Shown here in pieces: positions 1 through 10,437 of a DNA stretch of 64,000 nucleotides (the stretch's first letter is position 1; the number at the start of each line of letters is the position of its first letter). The stretch is from Flagellimonas nanhaiensis (GTDB taxonomy: Bacteria; Bacteroidota; Bacteroidia; Flavobacteriales; Flavobacteriaceae): positions 1 to 64,000 of the forward strand of contig NZ_QTJX01000001.1 of the NCBI RefSeq assembly GCF_003382275.1. Direction: 5' to 3'. The translations under genes were made by a program, and so were the position numbers. A model generated the notes under the pieces. The model was not told the DNA's origin. It made no database searches and was given only the letters and a program-made list of their open reading frames with translations.

Positions 1-79
1 CATTCCGAACAGGGAAGTTAAGCCCGTTTGCGCCGATGGTACTGCCACACCAGGTGGGAGAGTAGGTCGCCGCCTTCCT
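1..79 (+). rRNA. rrf: 5S ribosomal RNA, 3' part (cut by window start)
   Basis: The first bases match the 3' two thirds of a bacterial 5S rRNA: the CCGAAC...GGGAAGTTAAGCCC loop region, then the GGTACTGCCACACCAGGTGGGAGAGTAGG segment and a closing GTCGCCGCC end, which is typical of Bacteroidota. The 5' part and presumably the 23S/16S/tRNA genes of an rrn operon lie before the window. The exact 3' end is approximate. Confidence 0.9.
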
Positions 80-81
80 TG

Positions 82-115
82 ACCCTTCTTAGCAATAGCT
101 GAGAAGGGTTTTTTT
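82..115 (+). terminator. Rho-independent terminator of the rRNA operon
   Basis: A 12-bp stem (82-93 pairs with 98-109, one G-T pair) with an AATA loop is followed by a seven-T run ending at 115. It sits directly behind the 5S gene, so it most likely ends rRNA operon transcription. Confidence 0.85.
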
Positions 116-164
116 GTTAGAATACTTCCCTATTTTTAAAATCAAAGAAGATACATCATAAAAT

Positions 165-199
165 GAAGAACTCCCCTAAAAGTAATTTAAGGGAGTCTT
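165..199 (-). terminator. Probable terminator of gltB-gltD
   Basis: An inverted repeat pairs ACTCCC (170-175) with GGGAGT (191-196), and TAAA/TTTA pairs inside it. On the minus strand the hairpin lies about 30 bases after the gltD stop and is followed by T-rich sequence. Because gltD and the 5S gene converge here, it separates the two units. The T-tract is interrupted, so the call is moderate. Confidence 0.5.
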
Positions 200-227
200 C
201 TATATTGGTTGGTTGGAAATTTATTGG

Positions 228-1694
228 TTATACTCTTGGCAAGTCTCCATTTCCTTTTAAAGGAAGTTCAGATTTTCCCATTAAATAGGCGTCAACATGA
301 TGGGCAGCTTGTCTTCCTTCTGAGATGGCCCATACAATCAAAGATTGCCCTCTTCTTTGATCTCCTGCAACAAACACGCCTGGAATATTGGTTTTATAAT
401 CCTTCACAGAGGCTTTTATGTTTGTGCGAGTGTCCATTTCTAGCCCCAACTGTTCCGATATCGAGGTCTCGGAACCTGTAAAACCAAGGGCAAGTAGTGC
501 CAAATCGCACTTCCATTCTTTCTCCGTTCCTTCAATTTCCTTTAGTACAGGCCGCTTTCCAGGTTTTTTTTGCCATTCAACCTCTACAGTGACCAATCCT
601 TGTAAGTTTCCTTTTCCATCATCCAAAAACTTCTTGGTAGATATACTGAAAAACCTTTCTGCCCCTTCAGCATGTGAAGTGCTGGTTCTGAGCCGCATTG
701 GCCAAAAAGGCCAGGGCTGACCTTCTGGGCGCTCAGTAGTGGCCATTGGCATAATTTCAAAGTTGGTTACTGAGTTTGCGCCTTGCCTAATAGATGTTCC
801 GATACAATCTGAACCAGTATCCCCGCCCCCGATCACAATAATGTGTTTTCCATTTGCCAAGATTTCTTTGCCTTTAAATGGAACTCCATCTACTCTACGA
901 TTATTCTGCGGAAGAAAATCCATTGCTTGAACCACTCCGTTTAAATCAGAGCCAGGAATTGGAAGTTCTCTTCGGACGGTTGCTCCTCCACAAAGGACCA
1001 GGGCATCAAAATCTTGCTTGAGCGTGGTAGCACTTATATCTTTTCCCACATGTATTCCGGTTTTGAAGGTAATTCCTTCGGCCTCCATTATTTTTAGTCT
1101 CCGGTCTATGATATGTTTTTCCATTTTGAAATCAGGAATACCATATCGAAGCAGACCCCCTATTTTTTCATCTCTTTCGAATACGGTGACGGAGTGACCA
1201 GCGCGATTCAGCTGTTGGGCCGTGGCAAGTCCAGCTGGACCGGACCCAATTACGGCTACTTTTTTGCCAGTTCTTTTTTGAGGAGGCTCTGCTTTTATCC
1301 AGCCCTTGTCAAAAGCAGTTTCCACTATACTTTTTTCAATATTCTCTATGGATACCGGGTCTTCATTAATACCCAGTACGCAGGCTTCTTCACATGGAGC
1401 AGGGCATAATCTTCCTGTAAATTCAGGGAAATTATTTGTGGAATGTAAAATTTTCGCTGCTTTTTCCCACTTGCCTTGATATACGGCATCATTGAAATCG
1501 GGAATAAGGTTTCCCAAAGGACAGCCGCTATGGCAGAATGGAATACCGCAATCCATGCAGCGAGCTCCTTGTTTTTTTAGTTCGTCTTCCTTTAAGGGAA
1601 TGGTAAACTCCTTATAATTTTTGATACGTTCCTTAACAGGGGCATAGGTCTCCACCTTTCTGTCAAATTCCATAAATCCGGTTGTCTTTCCCAT
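228..1694 (-). CDS. gltD: Glutamate synthase, small (beta) subunit
   Basis: This is the FAD-containing subunit of NADPH-dependent glutamate synthase (GOGAT). It passes electrons from NADPH to GltB for reductive transfer of the glutamine amide to 2-oxoglutarate in the cytoplasm. The 488 residues have the family layout. N-terminal Fe-S cysteine clusters (CMDCGIPFCHSGCP and CPAPCEEAC) come first, then an FAD-binding GSGPAGLATA motif near residue 150, an NADPH-binding GGGDTGSD motif near 290, and a C-terminal second FAD contact (VFVAGDQRRGQSL). The length is normal for GltD. The gene starts 8 bases after the gltB stop, so the two form one minus-strand operon ending at the hairpin near 165-199. 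Confidence 0.95.
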   Translation of the reverse strand: MGKTTGFMEFDRKVETYAPVKERIKNYKEFTIPLKEDELKKQGARCMDCGIPFCHSGCPLGNLIPDFNDAVYQGKWEKAAKILHSTNNFPEFTGRLCPAPCEEACVLGINEDPVSIENIEKSIVETAFDKGWIKAEPPQKRTGKKVAVIGSGPAGLATAQQLNRAGHSVTVFERDEKIGGLLRYGIPDFKMEKHIIDRRLKIMEAEGITFKTGIHVGKDISATTLKQDFDALVLCGGATVRRELPIPGSDLNGVVQAMDFLPQNNRRVDGVPFKGKEILANGKHIIVIGGGDTGSDCIGTSIRQGANSVTNFEIMPMATTERPEGQPWPFWPMRLRTSTSHAEGAERFFSISTKKFLDDGKGNLQGLVTVEVEWQKKPGKRPVLKEIEGTEKEWKCDLALLALGFTGSETSISEQLGLEMDTRTNIKASVKDYKTNIPGVFVAGDQRRGQSLIVWAISEGRQAAHHVDAYLMGKSELPLKGNGDLPRV

Positions 1695-1702
1695 AGCTCA
1701 GA

Positions 1703-4700
1703 TTATAAGGTTTGTAATTTTTCTTTTTCCAATCGAATTAAGGCTTGTCTATATTCCTCAGGGAATACCTTGATGAAATTTGGTAAGCTTTCTTCCCAAT
1801 TTTCCAATATATGTTGGGCTATTGGGCTCAAAGTTGAATTATAGTGGTTTTCAATAAGGTTTTTTAGCTCTTGAATGTCCTTATCTTCTTCCACAGAAAG
1901 AAGATTCAACGCCTCCCCATTACAATTTTTCTTGAATGATTTATCTACGTCGTATACATAAGCGATACCTCCGCTCATGCCCGCACCGAAGTTCCTTCCC
2001 ACAGACCCTAAGATAACCGCTATACCACCTGTCATATACTCACAACCATGGTCGCCTATACCCTCGACCACTGCTGTAGCTCCTGAATTCCTTACACAGA
2101 AACGCTCTCCCGCCTTTCCGTTGATGTAGACCTCTCCTGAGGTGGCGCCATAAAGGGTTACATTGCCTGTGATGATGTTTTTTTCTGGTTGTAGAGTGGA
2201 CTGATAGGGCACTTTTACAACCAATTTGGCTCCGGAGAGTCCTTTGCCCAGATAATCATTGGTGTTCCCATTGACTATCATGGTTAGTCCCTTGGTGGCA
2301 AATGCTCCAAAACTTTGGCCTGCCGCTCCGGTAAAATTGAGCTTCAAAGTATTTTCCGGCAGTCCTTCTTCACCATAAATTTTTGAGATTTCATTGCTGA
2401 TAATAGCACCTACTGCACGGTCAGTGTTGTGGATTGGAAAGTCCAAAGAGGTTTTTTCCTTTCTGAACAAAGCCGGATGGGCTTTCGCTATAATATCAAA
2501 TTCTATGGATTCATTTACAAAATGCTCCTGACTTTCAGTGTTGAAAAATGCAGTGTCTTCAGGAACATCCACCTGATATAAAATGGGACTTAAATCTATT
2601 CCTGAAGCTTTGTAATGCTCTATGGCCTTTTTTCTATCCAATTTTTGAACTTGACCTACCATTTCATTAACTGTTCGGAAACCAAGCTTAGCCATGATTT
2701 CTCTTAATTCTTGAGCAATGAAATACATATAGTTGACTACGTGCTCGGGTTTTCCCTTGAACTTTTTACGCAGTTCAGGGTTTTGTGTGGCAATCCCTAC
2801 AGGACAGGTGTTCAAATGGCATACACGCATCATTACACAACCTGAAGCCACCAGGGGAGCGGTTGCAAAACCAAATTCTTCTGCTCCCAAGAGGCATGCT
2901 ATTGCTACATCTCTTCCGGTCTTTAGTTGTCCATCACATTCCAAAACAATCCTGTTTCGCAAATCGTTCAGAACCAGAGTCTGTTGTGCTTCAGCTATTC
3001 CCAATTCCCATGGGAGTCCGGCATGCTTTAAGGAAGTGAGGGGAGAAGCTCCTGTGCCGCCATCAAAACCTGAAATTAGGATTACATCTGCCTTCGCTTT
3101 TGCTACACCAGCGGCAACGGTTCCTACACCAACTTCGGATACTAACTTTACATTGATTCGTGCTTCCCTATTGGCCGATTTCAAATCATAAATCAATTGG
3201 GAAAGATCTTCAATGGAATAAATGTCGTGATGCGGAGGAGGGGAAATTAACCCCACATAAGGAGTGGAATTCCTTGTTTTGGCAATAGCAGGGTTGACTT
3301 TAGGTCCCGGAAGTTGCCCTCCTTCTCCTGGTTTGGCACCTTGGGCCATTTTTATCTGTATCTCTTGGGCATTGGTCAAATAGTTGGAGGTTACCCCAAA
3401 TCTTCCCGATGCCACTTGTTTGATGGCACTATTTTTCCAGTCACCAGATTGATTTTTATAGAAACGAGCCGAATCCTCACCTCCCTCACCCGAATTGCTC
3501 TTTCCGCCAATTCGGTTCATTGCAATCGCTAAGTTTTCATGTGCCTCTTTACTGATACTTCCGTAGGACATTGCTCCGGTCTTAAACCGTTTTACAATTT
3601 CCGTCCAGGGTTCCACCTCCTCAATCGGTATGGGATCATAGTTGGAAAACTCGAACAGTCCCCGGATGGTCATCAGATTTTTCGATTGCTCATTGACCAA
3701 CTCGGAATACTCCTTATAGGTCTTCGGCTCGTTATTGCGTACCGCTTTTTGAAGTTTGGCGATGCTTAATGGATTGAACATGTGCTTCTCACCATCCCTT
3801 CTCCAACGGTACTCTCCGCCAATTTCTAGCTCTAAATTGGCTGCTAACTCCTGTTTTTTAAATGCTTTCCCATGTCGTTTGGCAATTTCCTTTTCAATTT
3901 CATACAAACCAATGCCTTGAATTCTTGTTGGTGTATTGGGAAAATAATTGTCTACTACTTTGGTATTGATACCAATGCACTCGAACAATTGGGATCCTCT
4001 GTAAGAATTCAGTGTTGAAATCCCAATTTTGTTCATCACTTTTAAGATGCCTTTGCCAATGGCTTTGTTGTAGTTTTTAATGGCTTCTTCAAAAGTGTAT
4101 TCTGTAATATCGTTTTCTTCTATTTGTTGTCCAATAATCTCATTGACCAAATAAGGGTTGATGGCGCTCGCCCCAAACCCGAAAAGGAGAGCAAAATGGT
4201 GGACCTCTCTGGGTTCAGCCGATTCTACAATGATGCTTAACTTGGAGCGTTTCCCCATCTTTCGTAAGCCACTATTTACATAGGAACATGCTAGCAGCGC
4301 GGGAATTGGGGCCATTTCAGTACTTATCATTCGGTCAGACAGAATGATGATATTGGCGCCTTGGTCTATGGCATTGGAAGCTTGTTCCAAGATGGAATCC
4401 AAAGCTTCCTCCAGTCCGTTGTGTCCTTTTGAGATCTCGTACAGGATAGAAATGGAGACAACCTTATAATCTGGACTGGCATCATAGTTTTTGATTTTGT
4501 CCAGGTCTTCCTTAGAAATTACGGGGTTTTGAATTTTAAGCTTTCTACAATGAAGCTCAGAATAATCAAAGATATTATGGTCGCTGCCAAGAGTAAGGCT
4601 TATGTCGGTAATCAATTCCTCCCGAATACCATCTAGCGGAGGGTTGGTTACCTGCGCAAATAGCTGTTTGAAGTAATTGTAAATCAATTGTGGTCGCTCT

Positions 4701-6211
4701 GACAAAACGGCTATTGGTGTGTCCGAGCCCATGGACCCAATGGGTTCTTTTCCGTTTTTGGCCATGGGAAGTACTATAGTGTTGATGTCTTCCAGGGTAT
4801 AGCCAAATGCCGCGGTTCTGGTTTCCAGTGGGAACTCACCGTAAAATACAGGGCAATCGTTATAGGGTATGTCCTTAAGGTGAACTAGGTTTTTCTTCAG
4901 CCATTTTTGGTAGGGATGTTTTTTGGCAATGGACTCCTTAATTTCTTCATCATTTACAATACGTCCTTCTTCCATGTTCACCAAGAACATTTTCCCAGGT
5001 TCCAGTCGCCCATGGAATTCAATATCTTCAGGTTGTAAATCCACCACTCCTGTTTCTGACGACATGATCACATACCCTTTTTTGGTTACCGAGTAGCGGG
5101 ATGGACGTAATCCGTTTCGATCCAGAACGGCTCCAATATAATTTCCATCAGTAAACGGAATAGAGGCCGGGCCATCCCAAGGTTCCATTAAACAGGAATT
5201 GTATTCATAAAATGCCCTTTTGGTTGGTGACATGTCTGGGTTTTTCTCCCAAGCTTCGGGTACCAACATCATCATTACCTCTGGCAAAGACCTGCCTGTC
5301 ATCAGCAAGAGCTCTACAACCATGTCCATACTGGCGGAATCTGATTTTCCGGGCAATACTATAGGTAGTATTTTTTTGATATCCTCACCGAACCATTCAC
5401 TTTCCATGAGCTCTTCCCTAGATCGCATTCTGGAAACATTTCCCCGTAGGGTATTAATTTCCCCATTGTGGCACATATATCGGAAAGGTTGGGCCAAATC
5501 CCACGTAGGAAAGGTGTTGGTGGAAAAACGTTGATGAACCAGAGCCAATCTGGTCACAACCCTTGGGTCCAATAAATCCTCGTAATATTTACTTATATCA
5601 TTGGGAACTAAAAGCCCTTTGAAAATAATAATCTTGGTGGATAGGCTGGGCAGATAAAAAAATTGCAACTGCGACAGTTTGCTATTAATAATGGTGTGTT
5701 CGGTAATTTTTCTGGCTATAAAAAGCTTCAGGTTGAACTGAAAGCTGTCCAGCGCATTGCCTTTTCCAACAAAAACCTGTTTTACAAATGGTTCGGTCTC
5801 TTTTGCTATTCTTCCTGGAACCGAACGATTTACAGGAACATCTCTCCAGCCCAAAAGCTGCAGACCTTGCTCCTCAAGATTTTTTTCAAAAGTTGTAATG
5901 CAAAACTCTCGTTGGTTTTCTTTTTGGGGCAGAAAAACGTTGCCTACTGCGTAATCTCCAGGCTTAGGCAGTTGAAACTGGCATACTTCCTGAAAGAAAT
6001 CGTGGGGAATATCAATCAAAATTCCTGCGCCATCCCCGGTTTTTCCATCCGCACTTACCGCACCTCTGTGCTCTAGTTTATCTAGAATTTCAAGTGCCTT
6101 ATGTATTATATCGTTGGATTTCCTGCCTTTAAGGCTGCAAATGAATCCCGCACCACAGTTATCATGTTCAAATTCTGGTAAATAAAGCCCTTGTCTTTCC
6201 AATTTCATCAT
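1703..6211 (-). CDS. gltB: Glutamate synthase, large (alpha) subunit
   Basis: This is the large subunit of NADPH-GOGAT, which together with glutamine synthetase assimilates ammonium. At 1502 residues it is full length. The N-terminal Ntn-type glutaminase has its nucleophile at Cys19 (HDNCGAGF), implying removal of an 18-residue propeptide. The central domain and the FMN-binding synthase domain follow ([11 protein letters not shown], then [19 protein letters not shown]), with the 3Fe-4S ligands [12 protein letters not shown] near residue 1130 and a C-terminal beta-helix GXGXG domain. Two ATGs lie in tandem at the start and the first was taken. A -7-like TATATTTG lies close upstream at 6225-6232 (minus), which would give a very short leader. 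An inverted repeat farther upstream may be an operator. Confidence 0.96.
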   Translation of the reverse strand: MMKLERQGLYLPEFEHDNCGAGFICSLKGRKSNDIIHKALEILDKLEHRGAVSADGKTGDGAGILIDIPHDFFQEVCQFQLPKPGDYAVGNVFLPQKENQREFCITTFEKNLEEQGLQLLGWRDVPVNRSVPGRIAKETEPFVKQVFVGKGNALDSFQFNLKLFIARKITEHTIINSKLSQLQFFYLPSLSTKIIIFKGLLVPNDISKYYEDLLDPRVVTRLALVHQRFSTNTFPTWDLAQPFRYMCHNGEINTLRGNVSRMRSREELMESEWFGEDIKKILPIVLPGKSDSASMDMVVELLLMTGRSLPEVMMMLVPEAWEKNPDMSPTKRAFYEYNSCLMEPWDGPASIPFTDGNYIGAVLDRNGLRPSRYSVTKKGYVIMSSETGVVDLQPEDIEFHGRLEPGKMFLVNMEEGRIVNDEEIKESIAKKHPYQKWLKKNLVHLKDIPYNDCPVFYGEFPLETRTAAFGYTLEDINTIVLPMAKNGKEPIGSMGSDTPIAVLSERPQLIYNYFKQLFAQVTNPPLDGIREELITDISLTLGSDHNIFDYSELHCRKLKIQNPVISKEDLDKIKNYDASPDYKVVSISILYEISKGHNGLEEALDSILEQASNAIDQGANIIILSDRMISTEMAPIPALLACSYVNSGLRKMGKRSKLSIIVESAEPREVHHFALLFGFGASAINPYLVNEIIGQQIEENDITEYTFEEAIKNYNKAIGKGILKVMNKIGISTLNSYRGSQLFECIGINTKVVDNYFPNTPTRIQGIGLYEIEKEIAKRHGKAFKKQELAANLELEIGGEYRWRRDGEKHMFNPLSIAKLQKAVRNNEPKTYKEYSELVNEQSKNLMTIRGLFEFSNYDPIPIEEVEPWTEIVKRFKTGAMSYGSISKEAHENLAIAMNRIGGKSNSGEGGEDSARFYKNQSGDWKNSAIKQVASGRFGVTSNYLTNAQEIQIKMAQGAKPGEGGQLPGPKVNPAIAKTRNSTPYVGLISPPPHHDIYSIEDLSQLIYDLKSANREARINVKLVSEVGVGTVAAGVAKAKADVILISGFDGGTGASPLTSLKHAGLPWELGIAEAQQTLVLNDLRNRIVLECDGQLKTGRDVAIACLLGAEEFGFATAPLVASGCVMMRVCHLNTCPVGIATQNPELRKKFKGKPEHVVNYMYFIAQELREIMAKLGFRTVNEMVGQVQKLDRKKAIEHYKASGIDLSPILYQVDVPEDTAFFNTESQEHFVNESIEFDIIAKAHPALFRKEKTSLDFPIHNTDRAVGAIISNEISKIYGEEGLPENTLKLNFTGAAGQSFGAFATKGLTMIVNGNTNDYLGKGLSGAKLVVKVPYQSTLQPEKNIITGNVTLYGATSGEVYINGKAGERFCVRNSGATAVVEGIGDHGCEYMTGGIAVILGSVGRNFGAGMSGGIAYVYDVDKSFKKNCNGEALNLLSVEEDKDIQELKNLIENHYNSTLSPIAQHILENWEESLPNFIKVFPEEYRQALIRLEKEKLQTL

Positions 6212-6285
6212 TGCGATATTTGCTCAAATATATCATTAGAACTATATAAATGATAAGTAATTTTAGAAATATCACACAATTCATC

Positions 6286-6305
6286 AACGTTTATATAAAA
6301 ACGTT
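6286..6305. repeat. Inverted repeat upstream of gltB (possible operator)
   Basis: AACGTTT (6286-6292) and AAACGTT (6299-6305) form a perfect 7-bp inverted repeat around six A/T bases, 75-94 bases upstream of gltB. The gap 6212-6521 (310 bases) otherwise holds only AT-rich sequence and the acyl-CoA dehydrogenase terminator; I see no gene in it. Operator function is inferred from position only. Confidence 0.3.
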
Positions 6306-6430
6306 AAAAAATGTTCAAATGCCAAAATTGAATAACAGTAAATTGGGATTATGGTAAAAAGGCTGTACCTAATATGGGTAACCCTATAAATATTGGATAT
6401 ACCGGGAGCAAAAGAGATATAAAAAGATAA

Positions 6431-6456
6431 AATACCCTATTTGTTTATAGGGTATT
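6431..6456 (-). terminator. Terminator of the acyl-CoA dehydrogenase gene
   Basis: A perfect 10-bp stem (6431-6440 with 6447-6456) has a six-base loop. On the minus strand it is followed by TTATCTTTTT-type sequence. It lies about 65 bases after the stop of the dehydrogenase gene, which reads toward it. Confidence 0.65.
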
Positions 6457-6521
6457 TTGATTTATTTCTTAAATTCTGGATGGAGCCCCCTAAATTATCA
6501 GGGGTATTTATAAAAGCCTTT

Positions 6522-7664
6522 TTAATCTCGAAGAATGCTTCTTGAAATCACAATCTTTTGAATTTCTGAAGTACCCTCATAGATTTGGGTAATCTTGGCA
6601 TCTCTCATCAAGCGTTCCACGTGGTAGTCTTTTACAAATCCATTTCCTCCATGAACTTGAACCGCTTCAACGGCAGTTTCCATGGCAACTTCGGATGCAT
6701 ATAGTTTTGCCATTGCTCCAGAAAGGTCATAGTTGTTGTCATTATCCTTATCCCAAGCAGCCTTGTATACCAAATGCCTAGCCGCAGCTATTTTGGTGTG
6801 CATATCGGCCAATTTGAATGCAATGGCTTGATGGTTTTTGATTTCTGTACCAAAAGCTTTACGCTCTTTGGAATATTTTTTGGCCAGTTCGTAAGCTCCT
6901 GCTGCTATGCCCAGTGCTTGAGCGGCAATACCGATTCTTCCACCGGCTAGTGTTTTCATTGCAAACTTGAAACCAAATCCATCTTCACCGATTCTATTCT
7001 CTTTAGGCACCTTTACATCGTTGAACATAAGAGAATGAGTGTCACTACCACGAATTCCCAATTTGTTCTCTTTTGGCCCTATTTCAAAGCCTTCCATGCC
7101 CTTTTCCACAATAAAGGCATTTATTCCTTTGTGGCCCTTATCCAAATGGGTTTGCGCTATAACAAGGTATACTTCTGCTGTGCCTCCATTGGTAATCCAG
7201 TTTTTGGTTCCGTTGAGTACATAATGGTCACCTTTGTCCAGTGCGGTAGTTTTTTGCGAAGTTGCATCACTTCCTGCTTCTGGCTCTGAAAGACAGAAGG
7301 CACCTATAATTTCACCAGAGGCTAAACGTGTGAGGTATTTTTGTTTTTGCTCTTCTGTGCCATAAGTTTCCAATCCCCAACATACCAAAGAGTTGTTTAC
7401 TGAAACTATTACGGAAGCGGAAGCATCAATTTTGGACAATTCTTCCATTACCAAAACATAGGAGAGGGTATCCATTCCGCTGCCACCATATTTTGTGTCC
7501 ACCATCATTCCCAAGAAACCCAGCTCTCCCATTTTTTTAACCTGTTCTTTGGGAAAACGTTGCGCATCATCTCTTTCAATGACTTCGGGCAACAATTCGG
7601 TTTCGGCAAAATCCCGAGCAGCTTGTTGAATCATCAGTTGCTCTTCAGAAAGTGTAAACTCCAT
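6522..7664 (-). CDS. Acyl-CoA dehydrogenase (short/medium-chain type)
   Basis: This is an FAD-dependent acyl-CoA dehydrogenase that makes the trans-2,3 double bond in the first step of beta-oxidation or branched-chain amino acid breakdown, passing electrons to ETF. The 380 residues have the standard three-domain fold. The FAD/substrate signature GAFCLSEPEAGSDA is near residue 125, and the C-terminal helical domain contains QVHGGNGFVKDYHVERLMRDAKI. The catalytic base is the Glu in QIYEGTSEIQ near residue 365, the position seen in SCAD/MCAD-type enzymes. It is a single-gene unit with its own hairpin terminator and is divergent from nhaD. Chain-length preference cannot be read from sequence alone. 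Confidence 0.93.
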   Translation of the reverse strand: MEFTLSEEQLMIQQAARDFAETELLPEVIERDDAQRFPKEQVKKMGELGFLGMMVDTKYGGSGMDTLSYVLVMEELSKIDASASVIVSVNNSLVCWGLETYGTEEQKQKYLTRLASGEIIGAFCLSEPEAGSDATSQKTTALDKGDHYVLNGTKNWITNGGTAEVYLVIAQTHLDKGHKGINAFIVEKGMEGFEIGPKENKLGIRGSDTHSLMFNDVKVPKENRIGEDGFGFKFAMKTLAGGRIGIAAQALGIAAGAYELAKKYSKERKAFGTEIKNHQAIAFKLADMHTKIAAARHLVYKAAWDKDNDNNYDLSGAMAKLYASEVAMETAVEAVQVHGGNGFVKDYHVERLMRDAKITQIYEGTSEIQKIVISRSILRD

Positions 7665-7685
7665 AAAATTGTGAAAAAGTTAAAA

Positions 7686-7859
7686 ATGGAATACAAATAT
7701 AGCGGTAAGATGGGAATTTTTCATAAAAAACTAGCCTTGAATGAGAATGATTTAAAAATATTGAAAGATATTTTAGAGTTGGAGCTGTTGGCCATACCGA
7801 TATTATTTGGATTAGATTATGCTGAAAAATTCATTTTGAATATCTTTAAGCACTATTGA
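7686..7859 (+). CDS. Possible small protein of unknown function (57 aa)
   Basis: An ATG-started frame of 57 codons lies in the gap between the divergent acyl-CoA dehydrogenase and nhaD genes and ends 43 bases before nhaD. The product is lysine- and leucine-rich, with a hydrophobic C-terminal half (ELELLAIPILFGLDYAEKFI). I do not recognise it. The frame remains open upstream into the dehydrogenase gene on the other strand, which lowers its value as evidence. It may be chance. Confidence 0.25.
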   Translation: MEYKYSGKMGIFHKKLALNENDLKILKDILELELLAIPILFGLDYAEKFILNIFKHY

Positions 7860-7902
7860 ACGCGTCGTTTAAAATTGTTTACCTAACTAAACCAAACTTT
7901 TC

Positions 7903-9291
7903 ATGGAAACCCTTCTCATTGTCATTTTTGTCGTAGGATACCTAGCCATAACTTTAGAGCACAACCTTAAAATTGACAAGCTTATTCCGGCTTTGGCCAT
8001 GATGGCGGTTTTGTGGGCTTTGATGGCATTTGGCATTGATACCTTCACAACTTGGTTTGACTCTGGTAAACATGCCTTAATGGAAAACTTTGCTGCTTTT
8101 GGCCATGAGGAGAAGATGCATATTTTGGAGGAGACCTTGCTCCATCACTTAGGGAAGACCTCTGAAATCCTGGTATTCCTTTTGGGAGCCATGACCATTG
8201 TAGAGATCATAGACTATTTTGATGGGTTTGCTACAATCAAAACCTTTGTAAAGACCAAAAGCAAGAAACGGATTCTATGGATTTTTGCATTTTTGGCGTT
8301 TATCTTGTCAGCAATCATTGATAACCTTACGGCAACGATAGTCTTAATTTCAATTCTTCAAAAGATAGTTAAGGAAAGGAATGTAAGAATATGGTATGCG
8401 GGACTTATCATCATAGCGGCAAATGCAGGAGGCGCCTGGTCACCCATTGGGGATGTTACCACCACCATGTTGTGGATTGGTAGAAAAGTATCGACTGCAA
8501 TGCTCATAGAGCATTTGCTTATTCCTTCTTTGGTTTGTATGTTGATACCAACATTCATAGCCACTTTTCTTCCAGCTTTCAAAGGAACTATTGAGCAAGA
8601 AGAAACACCTCCTTCAAAATCAAAGTTTGGTCCTACCATGTTGTATTTAGGGTTGAGTGCTATTGTCTTCGTTCCTATTTTTAAAACTATTACCCATTTG
8701 CCACCTTATGTGGGAATGATGTTATCACTAGCTGTTGTGGCCACCTTTGCCGAGATATATAGCAGTGCAAAATTCAGTATTTCCAGTGTTGGCGGTGAGG
8801 GTCACGATACCACAGGTCACCATAGCCCTTTGCATAGCGCATTGACCAAAATAGAGCTTCCCAGTATCCTCTTTTTCTTGGGAATATTGATGGCGGTCGC
8901 CGCTTTGGAATCTCTAGGTATGCTTTTCAATTTTGCTGAAGGCCTAAAACAGGGAATGCCATTGTTGGGAACAGAAATGGCAGGCACACAAATATCAGAT
9001 TTGGTGGTGCTCTTGTTGGGTATTGGATCGGCGGTAATTGATAATGTTCCTTTGGTAGCTGCAAGTTTGGGAATGTTTTCAGAACCTATGGATGATCAGC
9101 TTTGGCATTTTATTGCCTACTCCGCTGGAACAGGAGGTAGTATGCTGATTATTGGTTCTGCAGCTGGAGTTGTGGCCATGGGAATGGAAAAAATCGACTT
9201 CTTTTGGTATCTCAAAAAGATAGGATGGCTAGCTTTCATTGGTTTCATAGCTGGAGCTATATGTTACATGGCCATGAGATATTTATTCTAA
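7903..9291 (+). CDS. nhaD: Na+/H+ antiporter, NhaD family
   Basis: This is an inner-membrane sodium/proton antiporter of the NhaD (ion transporter superfamily) type, which expels Na+ at the expense of the proton gradient and is common in marine bacteria. The 462-residue protein is almost wholly hydrophobic with about 12 membrane segments. Family signatures include LSAIIDNLTATIVLISIL near residue 135, NAGGAWSPIGDVTTTMLW near 175, and the matching second-half motif GIGSAVIDNVPLVAASLGM near 375, reflecting the inverted-repeat fold. A His-rich loop (GHDTTGHHSPLH) lies in the middle. The gene stands 58 bases before exbB on the same strand and may be read through into it. Confidence 0.93.
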   Translation: METLLIVIFVVGYLAITLEHNLKIDKLIPALAMMAVLWALMAFGIDTFTTWFDSGKHALMENFAAFGHEEKMHILEETLLHHLGKTSEILVFLLGAMTIVEIIDYFDGFATIKTFVKTKSKKRILWIFAFLAFILSAIIDNLTATIVLISILQKIVKERNVRIWYAGLIIIAANAGGAWSPIGDVTTTMLWIGRKVSTAMLIEHLLIPSLVCMLIPTFIATFLPAFKGTIEQEETPPSKSKFGPTMLYLGLSAIVFVPIFKTITHLPPYVGMMLSLAVVATFAEIYSSAKFSISSVGGEGHDTTGHHSPLHSALTKIELPSILFFLGILMAVAALESLGMLFNFAEGLKQGMPLLGTEMAGTQISDLVVLLLGIGSAVIDNVPLVAASLGMFSEPMDDQLWHFIAYSAGTGGSMLIIGSAAGVVAMGMEKIDFFWYLKKIGWLAFIGFIAGAICYMAMRYLF

Positions 9292-9348
9292 AAAATACTT
9301 TAGCTCAAAAATCTCCGTTATTATTGCAACTTAAATTGGGGATTTTAT

Positions 9349-10041
9349 ATGATTACTTTTCAAGATTTAGAGGAAGGGACCGAGATTGGTGCATCCATTT
9401 CGGAAGAAAAAACCCTTTCTGTGATTGATTTGATTGTTAATGGTGGTACTGGAAGTATCATCATAATCATGGTACTTTTTGTACTTCTTTTTGTAGCGCT
9501 CTACATTTACTTTGAGCGAATCTTTGCCATAAAGGCTGCTTCCAAAATTGACAAAAACTTCATGAACCAGATTCGTGATCATGTGATGAATGGAAAGTTG
9601 GAGGCGGCAAAAATTCTGTGTGCCCAAACTGATTCTCCAGTAGCTAGATTGACGGAGAAAGGAGTTTCTCGGATAGGAAAACCGCTTGATGATATAAATA
9701 CGGCAATTGAAAATGCCGGTACCTTGGAAGTATATAAACTCGAGAAAAATGTGAGTGTACTCGCTACAGTGGCAGGTGCTGCGCCAATGATTGGTTTCTT
9801 GGGTACCGTAATTGGTATGATTTTGGCTTTTCATGAAATGGCAAGTAGTGGAGGACAGGCGGAGATGGGCTCCTTGGCCTCAGGTATCTATACGGCTATG
9901 ACCACTACTGTTGCAGGATTGGTTGTAGGTATTATAGCTTACATTGGATATAATCACCTTGTAAACAGAACAGACAAAGTAGTGCACAAAATGGAAGCAA
10001 ATGCCGTTGAGTTCTTGGATCTTTTAAATGAACCCATTTAA
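9349..10041 (+). CDS. exbB: MotA/TolQ/ExbB proton channel family protein
   Basis: This is the proton-channel subunit of an inner-membrane energy-transducing complex. It couples proton flow to a TonB-type protein that drives outer-membrane receptors such as SusC-like transporters. The 230 residues have a first membrane helix at about 35-55 (IIIIMVLFVLLFVALYIYF), a cytoplasmic domain, and two more helices with the family signature VAGAAPMIGFLGTVIGMILAF near 145-165 and TAMTTTVAGLVVGIIAYIGY near 185. The chosen ATG gives the N-terminus usual for flavobacterial homologues. It is the first gene of a four-gene set with exbD, tonB-like and folC. Confidence 0.93.
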   Translation: MITFQDLEEGTEIGASISEEKTLSVIDLIVNGGTGSIIIIMVLFVLLFVALYIYFERIFAIKAASKIDKNFMNQIRDHVMNGKLEAAKILCAQTDSPVARLTEKGVSRIGKPLDDINTAIENAGTLEVYKLEKNVSVLATVAGAAPMIGFLGTVIGMILAFHEMASSGGQAEMGSLASGIYTAMTTTVAGLVVGIIAYIGYNHLVNRTDKVVHKMEANAVEFLDLLNEPI

Positions 10042-10050
10042 GCCACGGGC

Positions 10051-10437
10051 ATGAAGCTTAAAGGAAGAAATAAAATCAGCCCGGAGTTCAGTATGTCTTC
10101 CATGACAGATATTGTTTTTCTGTTATTGGTATTTTTCATGCTAACATCTAATGCGCCCAATGCGTTGGATTTACTTTTGCCAAAGGCAAAGGGCAAATCC
10201 ACCAACACACAAAATGTTTCGGTTACCATTAACAAGGATCTGGAATATTTTGTGAACAGTGAACAGATAAGTAAAGAATACGTTGAAATTGAATTAAAAA
10301 AAGTGCTTGAAGGTCAGGACAAACCTACCATAATTCTTAGGGCAGAGGAAAACGTGGCCATTAAAGAGGCCGTAAACGTAATGGACATTGCCAATAGGAA
10401 CAGTTACAAGGTAATCTTGGCTGTGCGACCTAAATAA
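10051..10437 (+). CDS. exbD: ExbD/TolR family biopolymer transport protein
   Basis: This is the one-helix partner of ExbB. The 128-residue protein starts with a short cytoplasmic segment, then a single membrane helix with the conserved proton-carrying Asp (SMTDIVFLLLVFFMLTS, near residue 20). A periplasmic domain of beta-alpha type follows, ending in VILAVRPK. It starts 9 bases after exbB, and its stop overlaps the ATG of the next gene by one base (TAATG), which implies translational coupling. Confidence 0.93.
   Translation: MKLKGRNKISPEFSMSSMTDIVFLLLVFFMLTSNAPNALDLLLPKAKGKSTNTQNVSVTINKDLEYFVNSEQISKEYVEIELKKVLEGQDKPTIILRAEENVAIKEAVNVMDIANRNSYKVILAVRPK

Noticed and set aside
5663-6076. A 137-residue plus-strand frame inside gltB
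   Set aside because: It is a shadow of the glutaminase domain of gltB; no own signals.
6225-6232. TATATTTG as the gltB promoter -7 element
   Set aside because: It would leave a leader of only about nine bases and no -33 partner is visible, so it was mentioned with gltB but not listed as a promoter.
9367-9834. A 155-residue open frame antisense to exbB
   Set aside because: Its composition is rich in His, Ser and Cys with no domain; exbB is clear on the other strand.
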